Shown here piece by piece: positions 1 to 9,668 of a stretch of DNA of 64,000 nucleotides. The stretch comes from Ferranicluibacter rubi (GTDB lineage: Bacteria; Pseudomonadota; Alphaproteobacteria; Rhizobiales; Rhizobiaceae): positions 1 through 64,000 of the forward strand of contig NZ_JAANCM010000008.1 of NCBI RefSeq assembly GCF_011603255.1, given 5' to 3'. The notes under the pieces were generated by a model. The model saw nothing but the letters and a program-made list of their open reading frames with translations. It made no database searches and was not told the DNA's origin. Both the position numbers and the translations under genes were made by a program. Within the stretch, counting starts at the first letter, position 1, and every line of letters starts with the position of its first letter.

Positions 1-2
1 GG

Positions 3-101
3 AAGGAGGATTACAACAGAAACAGACCGCACTCGTCGCTGGGCAACATCACCCCCAACGAGTTCGCAATGAAAATAGCTATGGAAAAACAGGCCGCATG
101 A
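3..101 (+). pseudogene. IS3-family transposase OrfB, C-terminal end (cut by window edge)
   Basis: The open frame entering from the left edge ends at a TGA at 99-101 and encodes 32 residues. It contains the typical end of an IS3-family DDE integrase (YNRNRPHSSLGNITPNEF), where OrfB proteins carry the 'Y..RPHSSLG..TP..F' signature. Only this tail is visible, so I cannot tell whether the element continues intact to the left. About 55 bp of non-coding sequence follows, which probably includes the right end of the element (near 130-158). Family assignment is solid; the exact IS is not recognised. Confidence 0.7.
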
Positions 102-189
102 GGCCAGATTAAAAACCCAAGACTCTCTGAAAACTGGTGGGAAAGTGGGTCTCAGGTCAGCATCTCGAAAACCGTCTCTCCCCATGACC

Positions 190-618
190 TTCATCCCGCT
201 TCCCGTTGTCGTTGCCCTCCTGCCGCCGATCAGCCTGTCGTCAACGCTAAGTGGGTTCATCGCATCATGGGCATGCTGCTGGAGAACCATACGGCCGTTC
301 GCAAAGACCGCATCAACGACGGCAAGATCATGGTCATACGCTCGAACCTGCGCTGGTGCTCCGTTGGGCTGGAGTCCACCTGCTGGAATGGCGAGGTCAT
401 TCGTCTCGCCTTCATCATCAACGCCTTCGACCACGAGATCATCGCCTGGACGGCGGTCGCCAATGCAGGCATCTCCGGCTCAGACGTGCGCGATATGATG
501 CTGGAGGCAGTCGAGAAACGCTTCCGCGCAACGAGAGCGCTTCATGCTATCGAGCATCTCTCGGACAATAGTTCGGCTTATACAGCGCGCGACACGAGGC
601 TGTTTACCTAGGCGCTCA
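190..618 (+). pseudogene. IS3-family transposase OrfB remnant, 5' part (interrupted by IS at 622-1905)
   Basis: In one frame this reads VNAKWVHRIM at about 240-270, then SNLRWCSVGLE, TCWNGEVIRLAFIINAF and WTAVANAGISGSDVRDMML. That is the catalytic core region of an IS2/IS407-like OrfB. The N-terminus is missing or degraded. An in-frame TAG at 608-610 replaces the expected Gln codon (CAG to TAG), so the gene was already dead or died by a point mutation. The frame then reads ALN and is broken by another insertion sequence. It resumes at 1909 with LTPCF, so the two halves are one old gene. Confidence 0.8.
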
Positions 619-705
619 ATCAGAGGTGGCTCGGGAAATCTGCACAGCGGGGATAAGTGGAATTTCTGCCTGACTTCGGCTTAGATGCCGGGAACAGGAG
701 CTACC

Positions 706-1017
706 ATGACGAGACGACCGCGCCGGAACCACAGCCCGGCTTTTAAGGCAAAGGTGGCGCTCGCTGCCATCCGAGGTGAGCAGACGCTGGTGGAATTGTG
801 CCAGCAGTTCGATGTGCATGCCAACCAGATCAAACAGTGGAAAGACCAGCTCCTTGAGGGGGCGACGGGCGTTTTCGGCGATGAAGCGAAGGCGGAACCG
901 GCGGGTCCGGCCGTGGACGTCAAAACGCTGCACGCCAAGATCGGCGAACTGACACTGGAGAACGATTTTTTATCCGGTGCGCTCGGCAAGGCGGGATTGC
1001 TGGGCGGAAAGAAATGA
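706..1017 (+). CDS. IS3-family transposase OrfA (helix-turn-helix protein)
   Basis: This encodes a 103-residue DNA-binding protein that recognises the IS ends. The N-terminal half (RRNHSPAFKAKVALAAI, then LVELCQQFDVHANQIKQWK) is the HTH of the IS3 OrfA/transposase_8 family. A leucine-rich C-terminal helix (VKTLHAKIGELTLENDFL) is the usual oligomerisation zipper. I place the start at ATG 706, seven bases after GGAG; an in-frame ATG at 685 has no such site. The stop overlaps the orfB start (ATGA at 1014-1017). A purine-rich run GGAAAGAAATGA at the overlap could support -1 frameshifting to an OrfAB fusion. Confidence 0.9.
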   Translation: MTRRPRRNHSPAFKAKVALAAIRGEQTLVELCQQFDVHANQIKQWKDQLLEGATGVFGDEAKAEPAGPAVDVKTLHAKIGELTLENDFLSGALGKAGLLGGKK

Positions 1018-1844
1018 TCGACCGCGAGCATAAACTATCCGTCGTGCGCCAGGCGAAGCTTCTCGGCTTCAGCCGTGGCAGCGTCTATTATCTGCCTCGT
1101 CCAGTGCCCGACGGCGATCTGGCCCTGATGCGGCGGATCGATGAACTGCATCTCGACTACCCGTTCGCGGGAAGTCGGATGTTGCAGGGGCTCTTGAGGG
1201 GAGAAGGGCTGGAAACGGGGCGGCTGCACGTCACCACGCTGATGAAGAAGATGGGCATCGAAGCGATCTACCGCCGCCCGAACACCTCCAAACCAGCGCC
1301 AGGTCACAAAATCTATCCCTACCTCCTGCGCAAGTTGGCCGTCACCAGACCCAACCAGGTCTGGGCCATGGACATCAGCTATATCCCCATGGCGCGAGGA
1401 TTTGTCTATCTCTGTGCCGTCGTGGACTGGTTCAGCCGAAAGGTCTTGTCGTGGCGGTTGTCGATCACGATGGAAGCGGACTTCTGCATCGAAGCGGTCG
1501 AGGAGGCGCTCGCCCGCTATGGCAAGCCCGACATCTTCAACACGGATCAGGGCTCGCAATTTACCTCGGTGGACTTCACGGCGGTGCTGAAGAAAGCCGA
1601 GGTCGCCATCTCGATGGATGGCAAGGGCGCATGGCGCGACAACGTCTTCGTCGAGCGGCTCTGGCGGTCGATCAAATATGAGGAGGTCTACCTGCACGCC
1701 TACAAGACCGTGTCTGAGGCCCGCGCTGGCATTGGCCGATATCTGACCTTCTACAACAGCCGACGCCCACATTCATCCCTTGACGGGCAGACGCCGGAGC
1801 AGGCCTACTTTAACGCGCTGGCACCAATGATGGTGGCGGCATAA
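1014..1844 (+). CDS. IS3-family transposase OrfB (DDE integrase)
   Basis: This 276-residue protein is the catalytic subunit of the IS. The rve integrase core is complete: first Asp in WAMDISYIPM, second Asp in FNTDQGSQF, catalytic Glu in FVERLWRSIKYEEV. It ends with the FYNSRRPHSSLDGQTPEQAYF tail typical of the family. The N-terminal HTH_21-like region (LHLDYPFAGSRMLQGLL) is present. Length is normal for OrfB. The start overlaps the orfA stop, and the frame is -1 relative to orfA, so it is made by coupled re-initiation or by frameshifting. No disabling mutation is visible; the element is probably still active. Confidence 0.93.
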   Translation: MIDREHKLSVVRQAKLLGFSRGSVYYLPRPVPDGDLALMRRIDELHLDYPFAGSRMLQGLLRGEGLETGRLHVTTLMKKMGIEAIYRRPNTSKPAPGHKIYPYLLRKLAVTRPNQVWAMDISYIPMARGFVYLCAVVDWFSRKVLSWRLSITMEADFCIEAVEEALARYGKPDIFNTDQGSQFTSVDFTAVLKKAEVAISMDGKGAWRDNVFVERLWRSIKYEEVYLHAYKTVSEARAGIGRYLTFYNSRRPHSSLDGQTPEQAYFNALAPMMVAA

Positions 1845-1908
1845 CCGAGGCGGAAATCCACTTAGCAAAACGCCCGAAACTGTTCAGACAAACCGAGCCA
1901 CCTCTATC

Positions 1909-1926
1909 TGACACCCTGCTTCTGCA
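1909..1926 (+). pseudogene. Continuation of the interrupted IS3-family OrfB remnant
   Basis: Directly after the target duplication the sequence reads LTPCF in the frame left at 618 (ALN). This restores the ALNLTPCF motif common in IS2/IS407-like transposases. Homology appears to stop after a few codons, because the expected 'TPVASPQSNG' does not follow. The old element was therefore also truncated on this side. The fragment matters only because it proves the nested insertion. Confidence 0.65.
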
Positions 1927-2015
1927 CGGCCTTTTCTTTTATTATACTTAATTAACGCACTGGAGCAATCTAAGGTTGCAATTTCAAGTGCACGGGGTAT
2001 CGCGCACTGTTGCGA

Positions 2016-2909
2016 TCAGCCTCGGTAACGCAAAGCCTCCAGTAGGACCGCAAAGGCAGGTGAGGGCAGGCGTCGGCTGGGGTAGTAGAGGTGATAGCCC
2101 GGAAAGGGGGGACACCAGTCTTCCAGGGCACGGATAAGCCTGCCCTCGCTGATCGCATGCAGGGCCATGTCCGCTGTGACGAAGGCAAGTCCAAGCCCGG
2201 CAATGGCGGCTTTCAGCGATTGGCTCCCGGTATTGAAGGTCAGCTGGCCGTCGACCCGCACGTTCAGTGCCTGGCCATCTTTCTCGAACTCCCAGGCATA
2301 AAGCCCGCCAAAGGTCGGCAGGCGCAGGTTGATGCAGTTATGTTCGGTCAGGTCGCGCGGGGTCAGCGGCATGTCGCGGTTTTCGAAGTAGCCGGGTGAC
2401 CCGACCAGCGCCATGCTGACCTCCGGACTGACCCGTACCGCGATCATGTCCTTGTCGACCTGCTCCCCCAGGCGGATGCCGGCGTCATACCGTTCCGCCA
2501 CGATGTTGGTGAGCCCGTTGTCGAGGATCACCTCCACGCGGATGTCCGGATAGGCTGGCAGGATCTTCTGCAGGGCGGGACGCAGGATGGCGTCGGCGGG
2601 ATGTTCGCTGCACGTGATACGGATCGTGCCGGCCGGCCGGTCGCGGAAGTCGCTCAGCGCCGCCAGTTCGCCCTCAATGTGATCAAGATCGGGCCCGATC
2701 GACTGCAGCAGTCGCTCGCCCGCTTCGGTGGGCGCCACGCTCCGCGTCGTGCGGGTGAGCAGCCGGACCCCGAGCCGGGATTCCAGTTCCCGTATCGTAT
2801 GACTGAGAGTCGATTGTGAAAAGCCGAGCTTTGCGGCTGCCTTGGTGAAACTCCGCTCCTGTGCCACCGCGCGCAAGGCCAGCAGGTCGTTCAGGTTTTC
2901 GCGTAGCAT
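2016..2909 (-). CDS. LysR-family transcriptional regulator
   Basis: This 297-residue protein has the standard LysR layout. A winged HTH occupies residues 1-60 (FTKAAAKLGFSQSTLSHTIRELESRLGVRLLTR in pieces), and a periplasmic-binding-like effector domain spans about 90-295. An AGGAGA site lies seven bases before the ATG at 2909. It is transcribed away from the aldo/keto reductase at 3177, with a short-chain dehydrogenase remnant between them. LysR genes next to and divergent from AKR/SDR genes commonly control them, so it probably regulates the reductase at 3177. The effector is unknown. Confidence 0.9.
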   Translation of the reverse strand: MLRENLNDLLALRAVAQERSFTKAAAKLGFSQSTLSHTIRELESRLGVRLLTRTTRSVAPTEAGERLLQSIGPDLDHIEGELAALSDFRDRPAGTIRITCSEHPADAILRPALQKILPAYPDIRVEVILDNGLTNIVAERYDAGIRLGEQVDKDMIAVRVSPEVSMALVGSPGYFENRDMPLTPRDLTEHNCINLRLPTFGGLYAWEFEKDGQALNVRVDGQLTFNTGSQSLKAAIAGLGLAFVTADMALHAISEGRLIRALEDWCPPFPGYHLYYPSRRLPSPAFAVLLEALRYRG

Positions 2910-2997
2910 TCATGGCTCTCCTGCATATGTTCATGCGGATCATACCATCTAATCAGAATGATCTGACAAGCGTATCTTGGCACACATCCGACGGAAA

Positions 2998-4157
<1,160 letters not shown>

Positions 4158-4508
4158 CCGTCACCGGTCCCAAAGGGATGGTGCTCGGGGCCAATGGACA
4201 ATGAACACACGCGTTACCTCTAACCAGGTCAGCCGTGCCACGTCGTCCGATGTCTTCGAGATCATTCCGTCTGCGGGTTATCTAGAAGATGACGCGCAGA
4301 CTGTCAGACGGGCCCGACCGGCTCCCTCCTGACGCGATCCACCGATAGGACTATGAAGGATCGCGTTCCCTCCATATTTTCCCGCGACCTTCAGCGTGAG
4401 TGATTTCATCCGTCCTTGGTGGGAAATTTAGTATAGTAATCTTATAGACTGCATTGCCCCATAATCGGAAAGGATTACCCTGAAATCATCAAATTCCAGA
4501 GGTGTCTG
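4158..4508 (+). promoter_or_regulatory. Intergenic region with inverted repeat and AT-rich promoter-like segment
   Basis: No convincing gene lies in these 351 bases. A perfect 9-bp inverted repeat (ACGCGATCC at 4332-4340, GGATCGCGT at 4358-4366) could form a hairpin with a 17-base loop, followed by a pyrimidine-rich stretch ending in ATTTT. It may terminate reductase transcripts weakly. An AT-rich segment at about 4424-4450 (with TATAGT and TTATAG) is the best place for the promoter of the transporter operon starting at 4509. I could not pick out a clean -35/-10 pair. Confidence 0.4.
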
Positions 4509-6140
4509 ATGAAAAGCCGAGTCTCCTTAACATCCTTTACTCTTGCAGCCGTTCTGGCTGCCACGGCGGTGAGCGCGTCTGGGGCGCACGCTGCGGAGCC
4601 GGTCAAAGGGGGAACGCTGATCTATCTGGAGCAGCAGACGCACACCAATCTCTATCCTCCGGCGGGCGGCTTCTACCCGAATGGCGGCATTCTCAACCAG
4701 ATCACCGACAAGCTGACGTACCAGAACCCCAAGACGCTGGAGGTTGAGCCTTGGATTGCGGAATCCTGGCAGGTGAATGCGGATGCGACGGAATACACGT
4801 TCAAGCTTCGTTCCGGCGTGACCTTCTCCGACGGGAGTCCGCTCGACGCGGCAGCCGTTGCCCGGAATTTCGACGTTTTCGGCCTCGGCGACAAGGCGTT
4901 GAAATACCCGGTCTCCGAGGTCGTCAACAATTACGATCGCAGCGAGGTCGTCGATCCCCAGACGGTCAAGTTTTACTTCAAGAAGCCTTCGCCCGGCTTT
5001 CTGCAGGGCACTTCGGTCATAGGCTCCGGTCTCGTCTCGCTGAAGACGTTGACGCTTCCGTTCGAGACGCTCGGCGACGCGACGAAGATCGTCGGGTCCG
5101 GTCCCTTCGTCGTCGAAAGCGAGACGCTCGGCAAGGAACTCAACCTCAAGGCGCGCGAAGACTATGCGTGGGGCCCGGCGAAGCTGGAGCATCAGGGTCG
5201 GGCCTACATCGACGGCATCAGCTACATCGTCACCGGCGAGGATAGCGTGCGGATCGGCGCGTTGCTTGCGGGGCAGGCGGATCTTATCCGGCAGATCCAG
5301 GCCTATGACGAGCCGCAGGTGGAAAGCCAGGACTTCCGCATCTATGCGGCCAGCACGCGCGGCGTGAACAACAGCATCGTCTTCCGTCCGGATAATCCGC
5401 TGGTTGCCGACGTGAAGGTGCGCAAGGCGCTCTCGCTCGCCACCAACACGAAGGAGATCGTGTCCACGCTCTTTTCGGCCAATTACCCGGTCGCCACCTC
5501 CATCCTCGCATCCAGCGCCATCGGCTATGCGGATGAGACCGCGAAACTCGGCTTCGATGCCGAGAAGGCAAAGGCGCTTCTGGACGAAGCCGGCTACAAG
5601 CCCGGAGCGGACGGCATCCGCGAGAAAGACGGGCGGAAGTTAGTGTTGACCGCCTACGAGTCGCTGCCGCAGCCGCAAAACCGCGCCACGCTTCAGCTCG
5701 TCGCTCAGCAATGGGGCAAGGTCGGCGTGACTCTCAACGTGCTTGCTGGCGACGCCGGCAGCCGCACGGTCGACGATCTCGATCCCCTGAAGACGCCGGT
5801 TTCACCGGCCATGGTCGGACGGGCGGATCCGGACGTGCTCAAGAGCCAGTACTATCCGAAAAACCGCGATGTCCTGCGCCAGAAGGGCGGGCCGAGCGAC
5901 AAGGTCCAGTCGTTCGTCGATCCGAAGCTCAATGGTATCTTGGAGACGATCGCAACGGAGCCGAATCGCGAGAAGCGCCTGAAAGCGGCAGCCGAGGCGC
6001 AGGCTTACGTGCTCGATCAAGCCTATGCGATCCCGATCTTCGAAGAGCCACAGGTCTATGCGTCAGCGCCTTATGTCAACGGGCTTGCCTTCGAGGCGGT
6101 CGGCCGTCCGAGCTTCTATAGCGTCTGGCTGGACAAATGA
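4509..6140 (+). CDS. ABC transporter substrate-binding protein, family 5 (KPN_01854-like)
   Basis: This 543-residue periplasmic receptor is of the dipeptide/nickel/opine type (SBP_bac_5). A Sec signal peptide covers residues 1 to about 28 (cleavage after GAHA). The mature protein starts with the family hallmark KGGTLIYLE and later has WIAESW, FKLRSGVTFSDGSPL and GSGPFVVES. It heads an operon with two permeases, a double ATPase, a luciferase-like monooxygenase and two AhpD-like proteins. I recall this gene set as the SBP_KPN_01854 / LLM_KPN_01858 / CMD_Avi_7170 group. The ligand is therefore probably not a peptide but a small compound that the flavin enzyme oxidises. Ligand unknown. Confidence 0.9.
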   Translation: MKSRVSLTSFTLAAVLAATAVSASGAHAAEPVKGGTLIYLEQQTHTNLYPPAGGFYPNGGILNQITDKLTYQNPKTLEVEPWIAESWQVNADATEYTFKLRSGVTFSDGSPLDAAAVARNFDVFGLGDKALKYPVSEVVNNYDRSEVVDPQTVKFYFKKPSPGFLQGTSVIGSGLVSLKTLTLPFETLGDATKIVGSGPFVVESETLGKELNLKAREDYAWGPAKLEHQGRAYIDGISYIVTGEDSVRIGALLAGQADLIRQIQAYDEPQVESQDFRIYAASTRGVNNSIVFRPDNPLVADVKVRKALSLATNTKEIVSTLFSANYPVATSILASSAIGYADETAKLGFDAEKAKALLDEAGYKPGADGIREKDGRKLVLTAYESLPQPQNRATLQLVAQQWGKVGVTLNVLAGDAGSRTVDDLDPLKTPVSPAMVGRADPDVLKSQYYPKNRDVLRQKGGPSDKVQSFVDPKLNGILETIATEPNREKRLKAAAEAQAYVLDQAYAIPIFEEPQVYASAPYVNGLAFEAVGRPSFYSVWLDK

Positions 6141-6145
6141 GCCTC

Positions 6146-6174
6146 TGACCGGCGGCGGGATCGATCGCCGGTCA
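6146..6174 (+). repeat. Intercistronic hairpin after the binding-protein gene
   Basis: A perfect 9-bp stem (TGACCGGCG / CGCCGGTCA) with an 11-base loop lies in the 56-bp gap between binding protein and first permease. There is no U-run, so it is not a classical terminator. Such hairpins commonly stabilise the upstream mRNA or attenuate downstream transcription, letting the binding protein be made in excess over the membrane subunits. Confidence 0.6.
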
Positions 6175-6196
6175 AAGTTCAGAATGCGGAGACGTC

Positions 6197-7135
6197 ATGC
6201 TGAAATTCGTTATTGCACGCATCGGACAGGCGGTGCTGGTTCTCTGGGCCGCCTTCACCCTCTCCTTCGTGCTGCTGCAGGCCATGCCGGGCGATGCCGT
6301 GCTGATCAAGTTCCTCAACCCCGAATACGGGCTGAGCCCCGAGCAGATCGCAGAAATCAGAGCGGATTATGCGGTGGACGGCAGTCTTTTCGCCCAATAT
6401 GCGGCATCGCTTGGAAATGTGCTCACCGGCGATTTCGGCTATTCTGTTCGGGCCGGCGTTCCCGTCTCGGCGCAACTTGCGGTCAACCTTCCGGCCACGC
6501 TGACACTCGCATCGCTCGGCTTTGCCACAGCCGTCATCCTCGCCGCACTTCTCGCCTTCCTGTCCAGTTTTTCGGCCGGCAGCCGCCTGCGGGATCTCAT
6601 CCAGTCCATCCCGGCGCTGTTCATCTCCATTCCCGTCTTCTGGCTCGGCATCATGCTGATCCAGATCTTCTCTTTTCGGCTCAAGCTGGTCCCGGTCATC
6701 CACCCAGGCCCGTGGGAAAGCCTCATCCTCCCTGTTCTCACGCTGGCTGTGCCGATCTCCGCACCGCTGGCGCAGATTCTTATCCGTAACCTCGACGAGA
6801 TCGAAACCCGGTCTTTCGTCTCCGTCGCCCGCGCCAAGGGCGCCTCGCGCGGCCGCGTCCTGTTCCGCCACGTCGCCCGCAACGCCGTTCTGCCCGTCCT
6901 CACCATTGCCGGCGTTCTCTTCGGCGAGCTTCTGGCCGGCGCCGTCGTGACCGAAACCGTCTTCGGCCTCAGCGGCATCGGCAGCCTGACGGAGCGGGCA
7001 GTAAGCTATCAGGACCTTGCCGTTCTCCAGGCGGTCGTCATCGTTTCCGCCGCGATCTTCGTGGCGATCAACCTGATCGTCGATCTCGCCTATCCCTTCC
7101 TCGATCCGAGGCTGAAGCCCCGAGCAGGTGCCTGA
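6197..7135 (+). CDS. ABC transporter permease, DppB-like
   Basis: This 312-residue inner-membrane subunit has about six transmembrane helices. Helix 1 is at the N-terminus (AVLVLWAAFTLSFVLLQAM). It is followed by the large periplasmic loop typical of DppB/GsiC (LNPEYGLSPEQIAEIRADYAVDG). The cytoplasmic EAA loop that contacts the ATPase is near residues 205-225 (FVSVARAKGASRGRVLFRHVARN). The stop overlaps the next permease start (TGATG). It forms the channel with the gene at 7135. Confidence 0.92.
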   Translation: MLKFVIARIGQAVLVLWAAFTLSFVLLQAMPGDAVLIKFLNPEYGLSPEQIAEIRADYAVDGSLFAQYAASLGNVLTGDFGYSVRAGVPVSAQLAVNLPATLTLASLGFATAVILAALLAFLSSFSAGSRLRDLIQSIPALFISIPVFWLGIMLIQIFSFRLKLVPVIHPGPWESLILPVLTLAVPISAPLAQILIRNLDEIETRSFVSVARAKGASRGRVLFRHVARNAVLPVLTIAGVLFGELLAGAVVTETVFGLSGIGSLTERAVSYQDLAVLQAVVIVSAAIFVAINLIVDLAYPFLDPRLKPRAGA

Positions 7136-8022
7136 TGACCAGTTTCGACATTCTCGACCGGCGGTCTGTGCCGGCCTCGGCTGCGTCGGCTGCAACGCCA
7201 AGCACCGCCGCGCGCTTCAGGGTCTGGCGCGGCATATCGCCCAGTCTCGTCCTCGCTTGGCTGGTGCTCGCCACCGTTCTCCTCTGGGCCATGGCACCCG
7301 GCCTCTTCACGGTCTACAATCCCGTGGAAGGGGTGCCCGGCGGACAGCTCAAGGCACCGAGCGCGGCACATTTGCTGGGCACGGATTCGCTCGGACGCGA
7401 CCTGTTTTCCCGCATCGTGCACGGTTCCGTCCATTCGCTCACCGGAGCGCTCGCCGCCGTCGGTGTCGGGCTTCTGGCAGGCACGACGATCGGCATTCTC
7501 GCGGGTTCGGTTGGCGGCTGGATCGACGATCTGCTCATGCGCCTCGTGGATGTGTTGCTTTCCATCCCCACATTGCTGCTGTCTCTGAGCATCATCATCC
7601 TTCTCGGCTTCGGCACGTTCAACTCGGCTATTGCGGTCGGTGCGACGGCGATTGCAGGCTTTTCCAGGCTGACGCGCTCGGAAGTCGTTCGCGTGCGCCG
7701 GTCCGACTATGTCGAAGCCGCCTTTGGCAGCGGCGGCAGCTTCGTAAAGGTTCTTTGGCGGCATATCCTGCCGAATTCGTTGACGTCGGTCTTCGCCTTC
7801 ACGGCCCTGCAGTTCGGCTGGGCCCTGCTGCAGATCTCGACGCTCGGCTTCCTCGGCTACGGCGCACCGCCGCCGACACCGGAGTGGGGCCTCCTCATTG
7901 CCGAAGGCCGCAATTACCTCGCAACGGCGTGGTGGCTGACGGCGGCGCCCGGCCTTATCGTCGTTATCGTCGTTCTCTCGGCCAACCGCATCAGCCAGTC
8001 GTTCGGGAGAGCCGGATCATGA
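7135..8022 (+). CDS. ABC transporter permease, DppC-like
   Basis: This 295-residue partner of the preceding permease has a cytoplasmic N-terminal tail of about 40 residues, a first helix (LVLAWLVLATVLLWAMAPGLF) and the family motif HLLGTDSLGRDLFSRI. Five more helices follow, and the EAA loop is near 190-210 (YVEAAFGSGGSFVKVLWRHILPN). Its stop is coupled to the ATPase start (ATGA at 8019-8022). Length and layout are normal for DppC/OppC. Confidence 0.92.
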   Translation: MTSFDILDRRSVPASAASAATPSTAARFRVWRGISPSLVLAWLVLATVLLWAMAPGLFTVYNPVEGVPGGQLKAPSAAHLLGTDSLGRDLFSRIVHGSVHSLTGALAAVGVGLLAGTTIGILAGSVGGWIDDLLMRLVDVLLSIPTLLLSLSIIILLGFGTFNSAIAVGATAIAGFSRLTRSEVVRVRRSDYVEAAFGSGGSFVKVLWRHILPNSLTSVFAFTALQFGWALLQISTLGFLGYGAPPPTPEWGLLIAEGRNYLATAWWLTAAPGLIVVIVVLSANRISQSFGRAGS

Positions 8023-9668
8023 CCATGCCGATCCTCGACATCCGCAACCTGCGTGTCTCCTATGATGCGAATGTCCCGCATTGCGCCGTCAACGGCGTCA
8101 GCCTCCAGGTCTTTCCGGGAGAGGTCGTGGCACTGGTCGGGGAAAGTGGTTCGGGCAAGACCTCCATCGCACAGGCGGTGATCGGCCTTCTCCAGGGAAA
8201 CGGCCGGGTGGACGGCGGCGCCATCCTTCTCAACGGAACCGACATCACGCGGTGGAGCCAGAAGCGGCTCGATGCCGTGCGCGGCGCTGTCGTCAGCCTC
8301 ATTCCGCAGGACCCCACCGGCTCGCTCAATCCGGTGATGACGATCGGTGCGCAGGTGCGGGAAATCCTGACCGTGCATGGGAAGGCGAGGGGAAAGGCTG
8401 CAGACAGGAGAGTCATCGAACTCCTGACCAAAGTCGGTCTGTCGCAGCCGGAGGTCCGGGCCCGACAATATCCGCACGAGCTTTCCGGCGGCATGAAACA
8501 GCGCGTGCTGATCGCTATCGCCATCGCGCTCGAACCGGCGCTGATCATTGCCGACGAGCCGACGTCCGCGCTCGATGTGACCGTGCAGAAGCGCATTCTC
8601 GACCTGATCGACGATCTCCGGCGCGAATTCGGCACGGCGGTGCTCTTCGTCACGCACGATCTCGGCGTGGCCGCCGATCGCTCCTCACGGCTGATCGTGC
8701 TGAAGGGCGGCGAGATCCAGGAAGAGGGGGCGACCGCGGACGTTCTTACTGCGCCGCAAAACACCTACACGCAACGCCTCCTGGCCGACGCACCGTCATT
8801 GTCCGCCCCGGCCCGCATCGTGCGGCGATCGCGCGCCGGAGAGACGCCCCTCGTAACCGTGGAAAATCTCGTCAAGGATTTCGCACTGCCGGACGGCGGC
8901 GTGCAGAGGGCGGTGGACGGTGTATCTTTTGGGATCGATCCGGGCACGACGCATGCGATCGTGGGTGAGAGCGGGTCGGGCAAGACGACCACCATTCGCG
9001 CGATTGCCGGCTTCGAGCGGCCGACATCTGGCAGCATCCTCATCGACGGCCTCGACGCTCGCACGTTGAAGGGTGAAACGCTGCGGCAGTTCCGCCGCAA
9101 GGTGCAGTTGGTCTACCAGAACCCGCTGGCATCGCTCGATCCGCGCCAGTCGGTGTTTTCCATCATTGAGGAACCCCTCCTGAACTTCGCCCCCGTGGCA
9201 CGCGACGAACGGGCCCGGCGCGTGGCCGCCATCCTCGACCGGGTCGGCTTGACGCAGGCAACGCTTGCCCGCCGCCCGCATGCTTTGTCCGGCGGCCAGC
9301 GGCAGCGCATCGCGATTGCCCGGGCCTTGATCCTCGAACCGAAGCTCGTCATTCTCGACGAAGCCGTATCGGCGCTCGACGTGACCGTGCAGGCGCAGAT
9401 CCTCTCGCTGCTTGCCGAACTGCAGGCGGATCTCGGGCTCACCTATCTCTTCGTCTCGCACGATCTCGCCGTCGTCCGGCAGATCGCCGACAGCGTCTCG
9501 GTGATGCACGAGGGCCGTCAGGTCGATCATGGCTCGGTTGAGGCGGTGTTCGAGCGGCCTACGAGCGCCTACACGCGCGACCTCATCGAGGCCATTCCCG
9601 GGCGCCGACGTCAGGCAGAAGGCGCGCGGTCCAATCCGTCCGAGACGGCAGAAGGATATCCGGCATGA
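8019..9668 (+). CDS. ABC transporter ATP-binding protein, two fused ATPase domains (DppD-DppF type)
   Basis: This 549-residue cytoplasmic protein powers the importer; both ATPase domains are in one chain instead of the usual separate DppD and DppF. Domain 1 (about 1-255) has Walker A GESGSGKTS, signature LSGGMKQRV and Walker B LIIADEPTSALD. Domain 2 (about 275-530) has [25 protein letters not shown] and LVILDEAVSALDV. In domain 2 the Walker B loop reads EAVSALD rather than EPTSALD, a common variant. The start at ATG 8019 overlaps the permease stop; the same frame is open upstream, but no homology supports an earlier start. The gene is coupled by ATGA to the monooxygenase. Confidence 0.93.
   Translation: MTMPILDIRNLRVSYDANVPHCAVNGVSLQVFPGEVVALVGESGSGKTSIAQAVIGLLQGNGRVDGGAILLNGTDITRWSQKRLDAVRGAVVSLIPQDPTGSLNPVMTIGAQVREILTVHGKARGKAADRRVIELLTKVGLSQPEVRARQYPHELSGGMKQRVLIAIAIALEPALIIADEPTSALDVTVQKRILDLIDDLRREFGTAVLFVTHDLGVAADRSSRLIVLKGGEIQEEGATADVLTAPQNTYTQRLLADAPSLSAPARIVRRSRAGETPLVTVENLVKDFALPDGGVQRAVDGVSFGIDPGTTHAIVGESGSGKTTTIRAIAGFERPTSGSILIDGLDARTLKGETLRQFRRKVQLVYQNPLASLDPRQSVFSIIEEPLLNFAPVARDERARRVAAILDRVGLTQATLARRPHALSGGQRQRIAIARALILEPKLVILDEAVSALDVTVQAQILSLLAELQADLGLTYLFVSHDLAVVRQIADSVSVMHEGRQVDHGSVEAVFERPTSAYTRDLIEAIPGRRRQAEGARSNPSETAEGYPA

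Larger units (their letters stand above)
622..1905 (+). mobile_element. Intact IS3-family insertion sequence with inverted repeats and ATC target duplication
   Basis: The element is 1284 bp long. Its ends are imperfect inverted repeats of about 26 bp: 622-647 and the complement of 1880-1905, with the first 13 bases (AGAGGTGGCTCGG) identical. ATC flanks it at 619-621 and 1906-1908, a 3-bp target duplication typical of IS3-family insertion. Inside are orfA and orfB, overlapping by four bases in the usual -1 arrangement. It sits inside an older IS3-family transposase gene whose reading frame is restored exactly when the element and one ATC copy are removed. The intact ends, duplication and frames suggest a recent insertion. 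Confidence 0.92.

Noticed and set aside
4158..4332. Small open frames after the aldo/keto reductase
   Set aside because: No homology and no convincing ribosome site; they end near a hairpin.
7128..8018. Long open frame continuous with the double ATPase on its upstream side
   Set aside because: It overlaps the DppC-like permease in another frame and has Arg/Pro-rich composition without homology. The ATPase starts at ATG 8019, coupled to the permease stop.
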